This document shows, one piece after another, positions 25,034 through 33,181 of a stretch of 64,000 bases of DNA (positions within the stretch are counted from its first letter, which is position 1; the number at the start of each line of letters is the position of its first letter). Origin of the DNA: Mycolicibacterium insubricum (GTDB lineage: Bacteria > Actinomycetota > Actinomycetes > Mycobacteriales > Mycobacteriaceae). The position numbers and the translations under genes are program-made. The notes below the pieces were generated by a model. The model had not been told where the DNA came from and made no database searches. It was given only the letters and a program-made list of their open reading frames with translations. The DNA lies in NCBI RefSeq assembly GCF_010731615.1, contig NZ_AP022618.1, positions 868,001 through 932,000 on the forward strand, read 5' to 3'.

Positions 25034-26227
25034 ATGGCAGCGCCGCGGGCACCCGAGGCCGTCGACCAGCAGGTCGGTGGCACCCGGAGCTTCCTGCCCG
25101 CGGTGGAGGGCTTGCGCGCCTGGGCCGCCATTGGGGTGGTGATCACACACGTCTCCTTCCAGACCGCGGCGTCACACGGCCCGTTGGGCCGGTTGCTGGG
25201 GCGCTTCGACCTGGCGGTCGCGGTGTTCTTCGCGCTGTCGGGGTTCCTGCTGTGGCGCGGGCACGCCGCCGCTGCCCGCGGACTGCGGCACCGGCCGCCG
25301 ACGGTGCACTACCTGCGGTCCCGGCTGGTCCGGATCATGCCCGGCTACCTGGTGGCGGTGGTGGTCATCCTGTTGCTGCTGCCCGACGCCCGGGACGCCA
25401 GCCCGACGGTGTGGCTGGCCAACCTGACCCTGACCCAGATCTACGTGCCGTTGACGCTGACGCCCGGCCTCACCCAGATGTGGAGCCTGTCGGTGGAGGT
25501 GACCTTCTATCTGGTGCTGCCGCTGCTGGCGTTGCTGGCCGCCTTGCTGCCGGTGCGCGCCCGGATCCCGGTGATCGTCGGCGTCGGGGCGGCCAGTCTG
25601 GCCTGGGGACTGCTGCCGATCACGACGGCCGCCGGGGTCAACTTCCTGAACTGGCCGCCGGCCTACGGTTCCTGGTTCGCCGCGGGGATGCTGCTGGCCG
25701 AGCTGACGGTCAGCCGGGTCGGCTGGGTGCACCGGTTGGCCCGCCGTCGGATCCTGATGGCCGCCGTCGTGCTGGTCGCCTACGGCATCTCGGCGTCGCC
25801 GGTGGCCGGCCCGGAGGGGCTCACCCCGGCGACGCTGGGCCAATTCGTCGTGCGCACCGCGATGGGCGCGATCATCGCGTTCGGGCTGCTGGCCCCGCTG
25901 GTGCTCGACCGCCCGGACACGCCGCACCGGTTGCTGGGCAGTCCGGCCATGGTGACCCTGGGCCGATGGTCTTACGGGTTGTTCGTCTGGCACCTGGCCG
26001 CCCTGACGATGGCGTTCCCGGCGGTCGGCCGGTTCGTGTTCAGCGGCGACATGGTCGTCATCCTGGTGCTGACACTGATCTTCGGTTTCGCGATGGCGGC
26101 GGTCAGCTACGCGTTGGTGGAGCAACCGTGCCGGCAGGCGCTGCGCAACTGGGAGCGCTCACGGCGCGCCGCCCCGCCCCTGGACAGTTCCGTCACCGAC
26201 ACCCCCGAGCCCGCCGTCGCGGTGTAG
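25034..26227 (+). CDS. tmaT: Acyltransferase-3 family membrane protein, TmaT-like (Rv0228)
   Basis: 397 aa with ~10 transmembrane helices. The acyltransferase-3/OafA signature begins with VEGLRAWAAIGVVITHVSF, where the histidine is the predicted catalytic residue; RSRLVRIMPGY and FFALSGFLL follow. TmaT acetylates trehalose monomycolate before MmpL3 export, as shown in Corynebacterineae; the assignment here is by position next to pgfA and AftD. The last 69 bp overlap the 3' end of the convergent aftD gene. The start ATG has only a weak upstream site. Confidence 0.8.
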   Translation: MAAPRAPEAVDQQVGGTRSFLPAVEGLRAWAAIGVVITHVSFQTAASHGPLGRLLGRFDLAVAVFFALSGFLLWRGHAAAARGLRHRPPTVHYLRSRLVRIMPGYLVAVVVILLLLPDARDASPTVWLANLTLTQIYVPLTLTPGLTQMWSLSVEVTFYLVLPLLALLAALLPVRARIPVIVGVGAASLAWGLLPITTAAGVNFLNWPPAYGSWFAAGMLLAELTVSRVGWVHRLARRRILMAAVVLVAYGISASPVAGPEGLTPATLGQFVVRTAMGAIIAFGLLAPLVLDRPDTPHRLLGSPAMVTLGRWSYGLFVWHLAALTMAFPAVGRFVFSGDMVVILVLTLIFGFAMAAVSYALVEQPCRQALRNWERSRRAAPPLDSSVTDTPEPAVAV

Positions 26228-29200
26228 CAGCGGCACGGCCGAGGCGGCCAGCAGCGCCAGCGAGATCAGCGCGAACAGCTGCACCCACATGCTGTTGCCT
26301 GCGTAGCCGTCGACCGACCGCCACGGATGCCGCGACAGCAGCGCACCCGCGAGTATCAGCGCGGTCGGCGCCCCGCCCAGGGTCAGCCGGCGGGTGGCCG
26401 CGGGCTGGTCGCGCAGCAGGTACAGCCCCCCGGTGGCCGCGGCGAAGATGACCGCGCCGGGGATCCCGGCGATCAGCGTGCCGACGCCGATCACCGCGGC
26501 GGCGCACACGCCCGGCGGCGGCGTCCACGGCCGGCACGGCGTACCGCCGGTCAACCTCCGGGCCGGCCACCAGGCCAGCAGCGCCAGCATCGGCAGCAGC
26601 GCCAGACCGCCGAACAGCCCGGCCCGGTAGCCGGTGTTGGACTCGAAGCGCAGGGTGATGGTGCCGTCGGTGCCGGCCGGCAGCACCCAGCCCTGCTGCC
26701 AGCCGTTGACCACCACCGGGGTCAGCGCCGACCCGTCGGGCCCGCGGGCGACCCACCCGGGACTCACGCTTTCGGGTACCACCAGCGCCCGCGCGCTCGG
26801 GGCGGGGCCGACGGTGATGTCCCGGCGGTCCGGGCTCCAGGCGTCCACCGCGGCGGGGGTGGCCGTGGCGGACGGCACCCGGGCTGCCGCGGGCGTGTCG
26901 AGTTCCGCGCCGTCGATGAAGAAGGCCGGGCCGGGGGAGACGATCAGTTCCTGCTGCCCGGCCGGCAGCTGGATCGGCCCGGAGATGCACGGGCGGGCCG
27001 GCACCGGGTCGCCGTCGAGCAACGCGCCCACGGTGGTCTGCACCGAGGTCTGCACGAACCGGCCGGCCAGCCCGATCACCGGGCCCTGACCGCACGCCAA
27101 TGTGATGACCCGGTTGCGGTTGACGGCGGCGTCGGCCGGGGCGATCGGGCTGCCGTCCGGCCGCAGCGCCACCACCTCGGCCAGCCCGGGCGGCTTGACC
27201 TGGTCGAAGCCCAGTGACGTGCGGTCGATGATGTCGGTCCAGTTCAGCAGGCTGATCGACACGGTGTCGGTGTCGTGCGGGTACAGGCTCACCGTGGTCG
27301 ACCCGTCCGGGGCCAGTTCGCGGACCTGCGGCCCGTTGCCCAGGTCGACGGCGACCAGGCTCGGGTGCGCGGGCAGCGCAGACGCGGCCGGGGTCAGCCG
27401 CAGCCCGCCGACCCGGGTCTGCGACGGCAGCTTCAGCGTCAGGGTGGGGTCGGCGTGGCTGGGCACAATGTGCTGCGGCGCCGTCCACGAGGTGCGCGGA
27501 TCGCCGTCGGCGGCGGCGTAGGCCGACCCCAGCACGTCGATCAGGTCGGCGTCGCCCAGCGTGTAGGCCTTGCCCGGCTCCCGGATCAGGTCGGCGAGCT
27601 TGGGGCCCTGACGCGGCATCACCCACACGGTCGGGGTGACGGTGGTGGTCTGCGGGACGGTCAGCGTCCGGCTCATATTGACCGGTTCCTCGGGGGCCAG
27701 GGTCATCGCCGCCGCGCAGTGCACGCCGTCGGGGGCGTCCGCGCAGCCGGGCCGGCCGAGCAGCTCGGGGCCCAGATCCCAGCCGGCGACCGTCGCACCG
27801 GCCGGTGGGCCGGGCACCAGCAGCGTGTGCCGCAGGTTGACCGGGTGCGCGAAACCGGAGGCGTCGTACTGGGTGACGCTCAGGTCGGTGACGGCGAACT
27901 GCACGCCGGAGCTGCCGTCGTCGGTGCCGGCGGCGGTGATCCGCACCCACGGGGTCTCGCCGTAGGGCAGCGCGACGGTCAGCGGCTTGCCCGGCTCGGT
28001 GAACCGCAGCGTGCTGGTCCCGTTGACGGTGGAGATCTCCAGGCGGCGGATCTGCGCGCCGACGGCCGTGGCGCTGGGGGTGATGGTCAGGATCGCGTTG
28101 GTCACCGGGTGGTCGAAATCCACCTGCAGCCATTGCCCTACGGCGGGCTCCAGCGCATTGGACACCCACGCGGTGCCGCTGTCCCCGTCGATGGCGGCCG
28201 CCGGGCCGGACCCGGGCGTCACCGACGGCAGGGTGGTGGCGTCCGACGACGAACTGGAGGCGCTCAGCCGCCCGCCGGACCAGCCGGCGCGCACCTGGTC
28301 GGTGCCGGGGGCCGGGTAGTCCGGCACCCGGTTGGTGGTGTGGCGTTCGTCGCCGTCGGCCCGGGCGGCCGACGAATGGTTGTCCACCCGGCCGTAGTCG
28401 GTTTCCCGGCGCACCGGGGTGTCGGTGACTGTGACCAGCGGGGTGGGCAGACCGGCCGCGGCGGCGTCGCCGGTCAGCAGCACCGGGCCCAGCGGTGCGC
28501 GGGCGAGCAGCCGGCGTCGCTCGTCGATCCGCAGCAGCGCCTCGGGGCCGCCGTCGATGCGGGCCATCGCGTCGATGTCGGTCAGATACGGCGCACCCGG
28601 ATTGCCGGCCGAGGACACCCGGTAGATCTCCACCGCCGGGTACAACGGCCGCAGCCCGCTGTCGGAGACGAAGCCCTCGAGTCGGCCCGGTCCGACCGGG
28701 TCACCGAACTGGGCCGCCTTGTGCAGGCCGGGGGAGCCCTCGATGGCGCGGTGCACCAGGATCGGCCGTGCCGAGCGGGAGGTGTCGGGGTCCAGGTCGT
28801 TGCGCAGCACCAGATAGGAGATGCCTTGACGGGCCAGGGTGTCGGCCAGCCCCGCCGACGGCCGTCCCGCGGCGAGCTGACGCTGCACCGAGTCCAGCGC
28901 CCGAATGGTCTGCGGCGGGTTCAGCGGGATGGAGTCGCGCACCCCCCACGGGGTGCGGCCGAGCACCTGCAGCGGCTCGTCGTGGCTGTTGCCCCACACC
29001 TGGGTGGCGAACGGCGCGCCGGGCACCACCAGCACCCGGCCCGGGGTGGGGTGGCCGGTGTTGTTCTCGGCGAGCCAGTCGGCGGTCTGCTGCCAGTAGT
29101 CGGGGATCTTGCTGAACCCGCCGGGCGGCATCAGCCGGCCGGACCAGGCCAGCGACGACGCCACCGCCAGCGCGGTCAGCACGACGATGCCCACCGCGAC

Positions 29201-30499
29201 CCGCTTGTCGTCCTCGGGGTGGGTGAAGGCGCGCCGCCACACCGCCACCGGCGCGCTGCCGGGCAGCGGGATCCGGCCCAGCAGGTGGGCCAGGCCCAGG
29301 ATCAGCGGGATCCGCACCACCGGTTCGAGCTTGTGCACATTGCGCAGCGGGGCCCCGGACGCGTCGAGGAAGTCCTGGACGCTCTCGGCGATCGGCGAGC
29401 CGAGCACACCGGAGTAGCCGATGGCCAGCAGCGTGATCCCGACGAACGCCATGACGATCAGCCGGCCCCGCGCCGGCATGGTCTTCAGCGCCAGGCCGGC
29501 CAGCCCGCCGGCGGCGACCAGGGTGGTGGCCAGCACCGCCGTCGTCCCGGTGACCAGCGACGAGGCCGCGGTGGCATCCGGTGCGACGAACGGGGTCCAG
29601 GCGTCGGTGCCGCGCAGCACCTCGGTCAGCGACGTCCACCGGGTGGTCACCCGGGAGGATTCGATGAAGTCCAGAAACGGTGGCGATATCCGGCCCAGCA
29701 GCAGCAGCGGGATCACCCACCAGGTGACCGCCAGCGCCGATGCCGCCAGCCACCAGCCGCTGAACTTCCACCAGCGGCCGTCCGGGCGGTGGCAGGCCCA
29801 CCAGATGATCGCCGGCAGGCACGCCAGCAGGGTGGCGACGGCGTTGACCGCGCCCATCAGGGCCAGTGCGATCCCGGCCTGGCCGGCCAGCCGGCGCAGC
29901 GAGCGCCCGTCGTCGCGCAGGGCCAGCACCACCGGCAGCGCCACCCACGGCGCCAGCATCATCGGCAGGGTTTCGGAGCTGATGGAGCCCAGCGTGGTCA
30001 GCACCCGCGGCGAGACAATGAACGCGGTTGCCGCGACCACCCGCGACGACGTGCTGCCGATGCGCAGCGCCTCGGCCAGCCGCAGCAGCCCCCAGAAGCC
30101 GACCGTCAACAGCAGGGCCCACCACAGGCGCTGGGTGACCCAGCCGGGCAGGCCGAGCACGTCGCCGAGGACGAAGAACGCGCCGTGCGGGAACAGGTAA
30201 CCGTAGGACTGATTCTGCGTCTGGCCGAACGGCAGGTCGGAATTCCACAGGTTGGCGGCGCGGGCCAGGAACTGTAGCGGGTTGGCCGTCAGATCCAGCT
30301 TGGTGTCCGGCGAGATCAGGCCGGGGGACTGGCCGAAGGTGGTGGCCAGGGCGACCGCCGAGACCAGCCACAGCCAGCGCCGGGACAGTCTCGGCGGCAG
30401 GATGTCGGCGGTACTCAGGGCCGTGCTCGGTTCCTTGGCGGGTGGTCCCGAACCACCCAGGGGGTTAGCGCTTGCCGTACTCGACGCGGTTGAGCACAC
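26159..30499 (-). CDS. aftD: AftD: alpha-(1->3)-arabinofuranosyltransferase
   Basis: 1446 aa (about 1400 in M. tuberculosis). A GT-C membrane enzyme that adds branching arabinose from decaprenyl-phosphoarabinose to arabinogalactan and lipoarabinomannan. The N-terminal half has ~10 helices; the conserved first loop SPDTKLDLTANPL carries the likely catalytic acid region. The periplasmic half contains discoidin/CBM-like modules (AAIDGDSGTAWVSN and later AADGDPRTSWTAP), and the C-terminus returns to several helices. The GTG at 30499 overlaps the 3' end of the 57-aa peptide gene by 35 bp; no other ATG/GTG lies in frame before the first helix, though a later CTG is possible. The 3' end overlaps tmaT antisense. 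Confidence 0.88.
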   Translation of the reverse strand: MCSTASSTASANPLGGSGPPAKEPSTALSTADILPPRLSRRWLWLVSAVALATTFGQSPGLISPDTKLDLTANPLQFLARAANLWNSDLPFGQTQNQSYGYLFPHGAFFVLGDVLGLPGWVTQRLWWALLLTVGFWGLLRLAEALRIGSTSSRVVAATAFIVSPRVLTTLGSISSETLPMMLAPWVALPVVLALRDDGRSLRRLAGQAGIALALMGAVNAVATLLACLPAIIWWACHRPDGRWWKFSGWWLAASALAVTWWVIPLLLLGRISPPFLDFIESSRVTTRWTSLTEVLRGTDAWTPFVAPDATAASSLVTGTTAVLATTLVAAGGLAGLALKTMPARGRLIVMAFVGITLLAIGYSGVLGSPIAESVQDFLDASGAPLRNVHKLEPVVRIPLILGLAHLLGRIPLPGSAPVAVWRRAFTHPEDDKRVAVGIVVLTALAVASSLAWSGRLMPPGGFSKIPDYWQQTADWLAENNTGHPTPGRVLVVPGAPFATQVWGNSHDEPLQVLGRTPWGVRDSIPLNPPQTIRALDSVQRQLAAGRPSAGLADTLARQGISYLVLRNDLDPDTSRSARPILVHRAIEGSPGLHKAAQFGDPVGPGRLEGFVSDSGLRPLYPAVEIYRVSSAGNPGAPYLTDIDAMARIDGGPEALLRIDERRRLLARAPLGPVLLTGDAAAAGLPTPLVTVTDTPVRRETDYGRVDNHSSAARADGDERHTTNRVPDYPAPGTDQVRAGWSGGRLSASSSSSDATTLPSVTPGSGPAAAIDGDSGTAWVSNALEPAVGQWLQVDFDHPVTNAILTITPSATAVGAQIRRLEISTVNGTSTLRFTEPGKPLTVALPYGETPWVRITAAGTDDGSSGVQFAVTDLSVTQYDASGFAHPVNLRHTLLVPGPPAGATVAGWDLGPELLGRPGCADAPDGVHCAAAMTLAPEEPVNMSRTLTVPQTTTVTPTVWVMPRQGPKLADLIREPGKAYTLGDADLIDVLGSAYAAADGDPRTSWTAPQHIVPSHADPTLTLKLPSQTRVGGLRLTPAASALPAHPSLVAVDLGNGPQVRELAPDGSTTVSLYPHDTDTVSISLLNWTDIIDRTSLGFDQVKPPGLAEVVALRPDGSPIAPADAAVNRNRVITLACGQGPVIGLAGRFVQTSVQTTVGALLDGDPVPARPCISGPIQLPAGQQELIVSPGPAFFIDGAELDTPAAARVPSATATPAAVDAWSPDRRDITVGPAPSARALVVPESVSPGWVARGPDGSALTPVVVNGWQQGWVLPAGTDGTITLRFESNTGYRAGLFGGLALLPMLALLAWWPARRLTGGTPCRPWTPPPGVCAAAVIGVGTLIAGIPGAVIFAAATGGLYLLRDQPAATRRLTLGGAPTALILAGALLSRHPWRSVDGYAGNSMWVQLFALISLALLAASAVPLLHRDGGLGGVGDGTVQGRGGAP

Positions 30500-30638
30500 C
30501 CGAGGAGTTCGGGTCGCCCGCGGTGATCTGCGGCTTGGTGTCCTGCTGAACCATCAGCGTCACGCCGAACACCGAGGCCGCACCGAGCAGCAGCCCGACC
30601 ACCACGCTGGCGGCGGCCGGCACCACGAACCGGGTCAT
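30465..30638 (-). CDS. Small membrane/exported protein (57 aa), Rv0236A-like
   Basis: 57 aa, exactly the length I recall for Rv0236A. ATG with GAGGAG upstream (an in-frame extension to 30683 lacks a site). One N-terminal hydrophobic helix (FVVPAAASVVVGLLLGAASVF) is followed by a short polar tail ending VLNRVEYGKR. It lies immediately upstream of aftD, overlaps its probable start, and is likely translationally coupled to it. It may be a small partner of AftD; that is inference from linkage. Confidence 0.8.
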   Translation of the reverse strand: MTRFVVPAAASVVVGLLLGAASVFGVTLMVQQDTKPQITAGDPNSSGVLNRVEYGKR

Positions 30639-30723
30639 GTGGGCTCCTCGACGACATCGGCGGACGGTCGGACTGCTGGCCAACCTTACACGGGCGCAGT
30701 CGGTGCTCCCGGGAGCCGGGCTC

Positions 30724-30729
30724 TATCGT
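30724..30729 (+). promoter_or_regulatory. Candidate -10 box (TATCGT)
   Basis: TATCGT lies 8 nt before the GTG at 30738, consistent with leaderless or near-leaderless transcription of the anchored exported protein gene. Confidence 0.35.
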
Positions 30730-30737
30730 GAGGGGGC

Positions 30738-31796
30738 GTGGAGGAGAAGGCCGAGCCGACGGAGCTTGCGGAGTCGGCGGTGGCCGAATCCGGCCGTCGA
30801 CTCCAGCCGCAGGGGGGAAGTGAGAATCGGATGAGCAATCGGCCCAACGGGTTGGCGACGCTGCTGGGAACACCGGGGCGCGCCGTGGCGATCCTGATCG
30901 CCTTCATTCTGGTCGCCGGTGTTTCGCTCGGGTCGATCGCATTCATGCTGTTCGGGCCGCGCGGCGGGTCCACCCCGTCGTCACCGCGGGCGGCCAAACC
31001 CGCCGCCGGGCAGCCGTGCTCGGCCGAGCCGCAGGTCGTTGTCGACGGTATGGCCATGACCCGCGACGGACTGGCGGTGACGCTGCGGCTGACCGGCGGA
31101 TGTGATTCCGACGACGTGCTGACCGGTCCGGGGGTGGGCCTGTCGATCTCCGGCGGCTCGACCGACATCGCCGCCGGCGTCTTCGACCTCACCGGATCGC
31201 CGATCGCACTGCCGGGTGACCGGGACGCCACCCACACCTTCGTGTTCCCCGCCGGGATGTACTGGCGGACCCCGGAGCTGGTGTCGGCGCGGTATTCCTA
31301 CGGGGACCTGACCGCGACGCTGACCGGCGCGAGCCATGGCAGTGGCTCCGGTGGCTACGGCTCCAGCGTGACCGCGCGCTCGCCCATGTCACCGGCGCAC
31401 GGCAGCGCCGACGCCACCGCGGCCGCCGCGCTGGGTGAACTGTCGGCCGCCGATCGCAGCGTGATCAGCTCGTCGCTGGAGAACTGGTGGGTACCGCAGG
31501 TCAGCTCCAAGCGCGTCGGGCTGTATACCGACGGGATCACCTACGGCAACGAGGACATCCTGCGCAACCACCTGCAACTGCGCCAGCAGTACGACAACGT
31601 GCGGCTGCTGTGGGCCAACGACTGGTCCACCTTCGACATCGCCAACTGGTGGGTGACCATCGTCGGGGCGCCGTATTCGGATTCCGGCCAGGCCAACGGC
31701 TGGTGCGACAGCCACGGGATCGGCGTCAACGACTGCTTCGCCAAGGTGGTCAGTACCACCCGGGGCCCGGCCGGGACGACGGTGCTGCGGCACTGA
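30738..31796 (+). CDS. Unknown single-pass anchored exported protein
   Basis: 352 aa from the GTG at 30738. An alternative ATG at 30831, behind AGGGGGGAAG, would give 321 aa. One transmembrane helix (AVAILIAFILVAGVSLGSIAFM) precedes an extracytoplasmic region. The next ~120 residues form a beta-rich domain with paired cysteines (QPCSAE; GGCDSD). A Gly/Ser linker (GSGSGGYGSS) leads to a C-terminal domain of ~150 residues with Trp-rich stretches (LENWWVPQ; NDWSTFDIANWW) and two cysteines (NGWCDSHGIGVNDCF), possibly disulphide bonded. I do not recognise the family. It is convergent with the pseudokinase gene, the two being separated by a tandem repeat. Confidence 0.65.
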   Translation: MEEKAEPTELAESAVAESGRRLQPQGGSENRMSNRPNGLATLLGTPGRAVAILIAFILVAGVSLGSIAFMLFGPRGGSTPSSPRAAKPAAGQPCSAEPQVVVDGMAMTRDGLAVTLRLTGGCDSDDVLTGPGVGLSISGGSTDIAAGVFDLTGSPIALPGDRDATHTFVFPAGMYWRTPELVSARYSYGDLTATLTGASHGSGSGGYGSSVTARSPMSPAHGSADATAAAALGELSAADRSVISSSLENWWVPQVSSKRVGLYTDGITYGNEDILRNHLQLRQQYDNVRLLWANDWSTFDIANWWVTIVGAPYSDSGQANGWCDSHGIGVNDCFAKVVSTTRGPAGTTVLRH

Positions 31797-31798
31797 AC

Positions 31799-31970
31799 CG
31801 GGCGGTTCGGGGAGCGCAGGCGGAGTTGGCGCGAGCGTAGCGAGTGCCGGCGGAGCCGGAGAGAAGTCGGGGCCGCCCGTTACTGAATCGGGCGGTTCGG
31901 GGAGCGCAGGCGGAGTTGGCGCGAGCGTAGCGAGTGCCGGCGGAGCCGGAGAGAAGTCGGGGCCGCCCGT
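31799..31970. repeat. Tandem 82-bp repeat (2 copies, 90-bp period) with inverted ends
   Basis: Copies at 31799-31880 and 31889-31970 are identical; the 8-bp spacer is TACTGAAT. Each unit begins CGGGCGG and ends CCGCCCG, which are reverse complements, so each could fold into a large hairpin. The core GGCGGAGTTGGCGCGAGCG recurs at about 50570. It lies between two convergent gene ends and may act as a terminator. Confidence 0.85.
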
Positions 31971-31986
31971 AAACAAACCCGGCGGA

Positions 31987-33141
31987 TCAGGCCAGGTTGG
32001 ACAGCACCGCGTAGGTGAGGACGGCGACCCCGATGACGCCGACGATCGCCAGCAGCGCCAATAGCATCGGGGGAATCGGCCAGGCCGAGGCGACCGGCGC
32101 GGGGTAGGCGCCGGAATTCGGATAGGCGCCCGACGTCGGATAGGGCCCTGGGTAGGCGGGCACCGGACCGCTGAGCATCGGGTTGGGCATCTGGTTCGGC
32201 ACTGCCGCGGGCATGGGCGCCGGCATGGTCGGCATGCCCGGGGCTGCCATGGTGGGGGCCGACGGGGCCGGTGCCGGGGGTGCCGACGGGGTCCAGTAGG
32301 AGATCACCGGTTGTTCCTGGGGTTCCGGCGGCGCCGCGTCGGCCCACCAGTCGCCACCGGCGGTCGGGGCGTCGGGGCGTGCGCCCAGCTGCGTCGGGGC
32401 CTCGGCCCGCGGGCCTGCGATGTCGGTCACCGCGCCCAGCGCGTCGGCCAGTGCCGCGGCGAACGCGGTGCAGTCGGGATAGCGGTTGCCCGCGCTGGTC
32501 GACTGCCCGCGGTCGATGACTGCGTCGACGGCCGCCAGCTCCCCGCGCTCGTCGGCCAGCGCGAACCCGGGCCGCTGCGGGTGGCCGAGCAGCAGCCATG
32601 CCGCGGTCGCCGCCAGCGCGTACTGGTCATCACCATCGCCGGCGACGGCTTCGGGCCCGGAGATGCCGACGTCGGTCAGCGCGATCCGGCCCCCGCCCGC
32701 GGTGGCGACCATGATGTTCGACGGGTCCAGCTGCCGGTGCACGACGCCCTGGCCGCGCGCGTAGTCCAGCGCCTCGGCGGCGGCGGCGACCAGCTCGGTC
32801 ACCTGGGCCGGAGGCATCCCGTCGGGATACTGCTCGGCCAGCAACCGGCCGGCGTCGGTGCCGTCGACGAAGTCCATCGCCAGCCACAGCCGGCCGGCGT
32901 CGCTGCCGCGGTCGTGCACCCCGACGATGTGCGGGTGCCAGAGGGTGGCGGCGGCGTCGGCCTCCCGGGTGAAACGTTCGGCGAACACCGGATTGTCCGA
33001 CAGCTCGGCGGTCAGCACCTTGACCGCGTCTTGGCGCGGCAGCCGCGGATGTTTGGCCAGATAGACCTCGCCGGTGCGGCCCGATGCCAGCGGCCGCACC
33101 ACGGTGTATCCGGCAACGGAGTCCCCCGCACTCAACGTCAT
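31987..33141 (-). CDS. Membrane-anchored Ser/Thr protein kinase-like protein, probable pseudokinase
   Basis: 384 aa. The N-terminal kinase fold is evident: Gly-rich loop LASGRTGEVYLA (residues 18-29), the ATP-site lysine K41 in AVKVL, and the alpha-C glutamate in FTREADAAA. The catalytic loop reads VVHRQLDPSNIMV, so the HRD aspartate is a glutamine (Q137), and DFG is DVG (157-159). The activation segment is nearly absent and no APE motif is seen before DQYALAATAAWLLLG. A Pro/Ala/Met-rich linker (~90 residues) ends in one C-terminal helix (about 358-380). A minus-strand TAGAGT box ends 7 nt before the ATG. The start at 33141 matches the kinase N-terminus. Pseudokinase status is inferred. Confidence 0.75.
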   Translation of the reverse strand: MTLSAGDSVAGYTVVRPLASGRTGEVYLAKHPRLPRQDAVKVLTAELSDNPVFAERFTREADAAATLWHPHIVGVHDRGSDAGRLWLAMDFVDGTDAGRLLAEQYPDGMPPAQVTELVAAAAEALDYARGQGVVHRQLDPSNIMVATAGGGRIALTDVGISGPEAVAGDGDDQYALAATAAWLLLGHPQRPGFALADERGELAAVDAVIDRGQSTSAGNRYPDCTAFAAALADALGAVTDIAGPRAEAPTQLGARPDAPTAGGDWWADAAPPEPQEQPVISYWTPSAPPAPAPSAPTMAAPGMPTMPAPMPAAVPNQMPNPMLSGPVPAYPGPYPTSGAYPNSGAYPAPVASAWPIPPMLLALLAIVGVIGVAVLTYAVLSNLA

Positions 33142-33148
33142 GGCGGAA

Positions 33149-33154
33149 ACTCTA
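33149..33154 (-). promoter_or_regulatory. -10 box (TAGAGT on minus strand) for the pseudokinase gene
   Basis: The plus-strand ACTCTA reads TAGAGT and lies 7 nt before the ATG at 33141. It pairs with a divergent box at 33169 for the LpqI-like gene. Confidence 0.45.
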
Positions 33155-33168
33155 TCGCCGCACGTTGT

Positions 33169-33174
33169 TACGAT
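33169..33174 (+). promoter_or_regulatory. -10 box (TACGAT) for the LpqI-like gene
   Basis: TACGAT ends 7 nt before the ATG at 33182, with no ribosome binding site, suggesting a leaderless transcript divergent from the pseudokinase gene. Confidence 0.45.
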
Positions 33175-33181
33175 TCCGCCC

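Noticed and set aside
27275..30277. 1000-codon plus-strand open frame opposite aftD
   Set aside because: It mirrors aftD in the opposite strand, has low-complexity Arg/Gly/Gln composition and no motifs.
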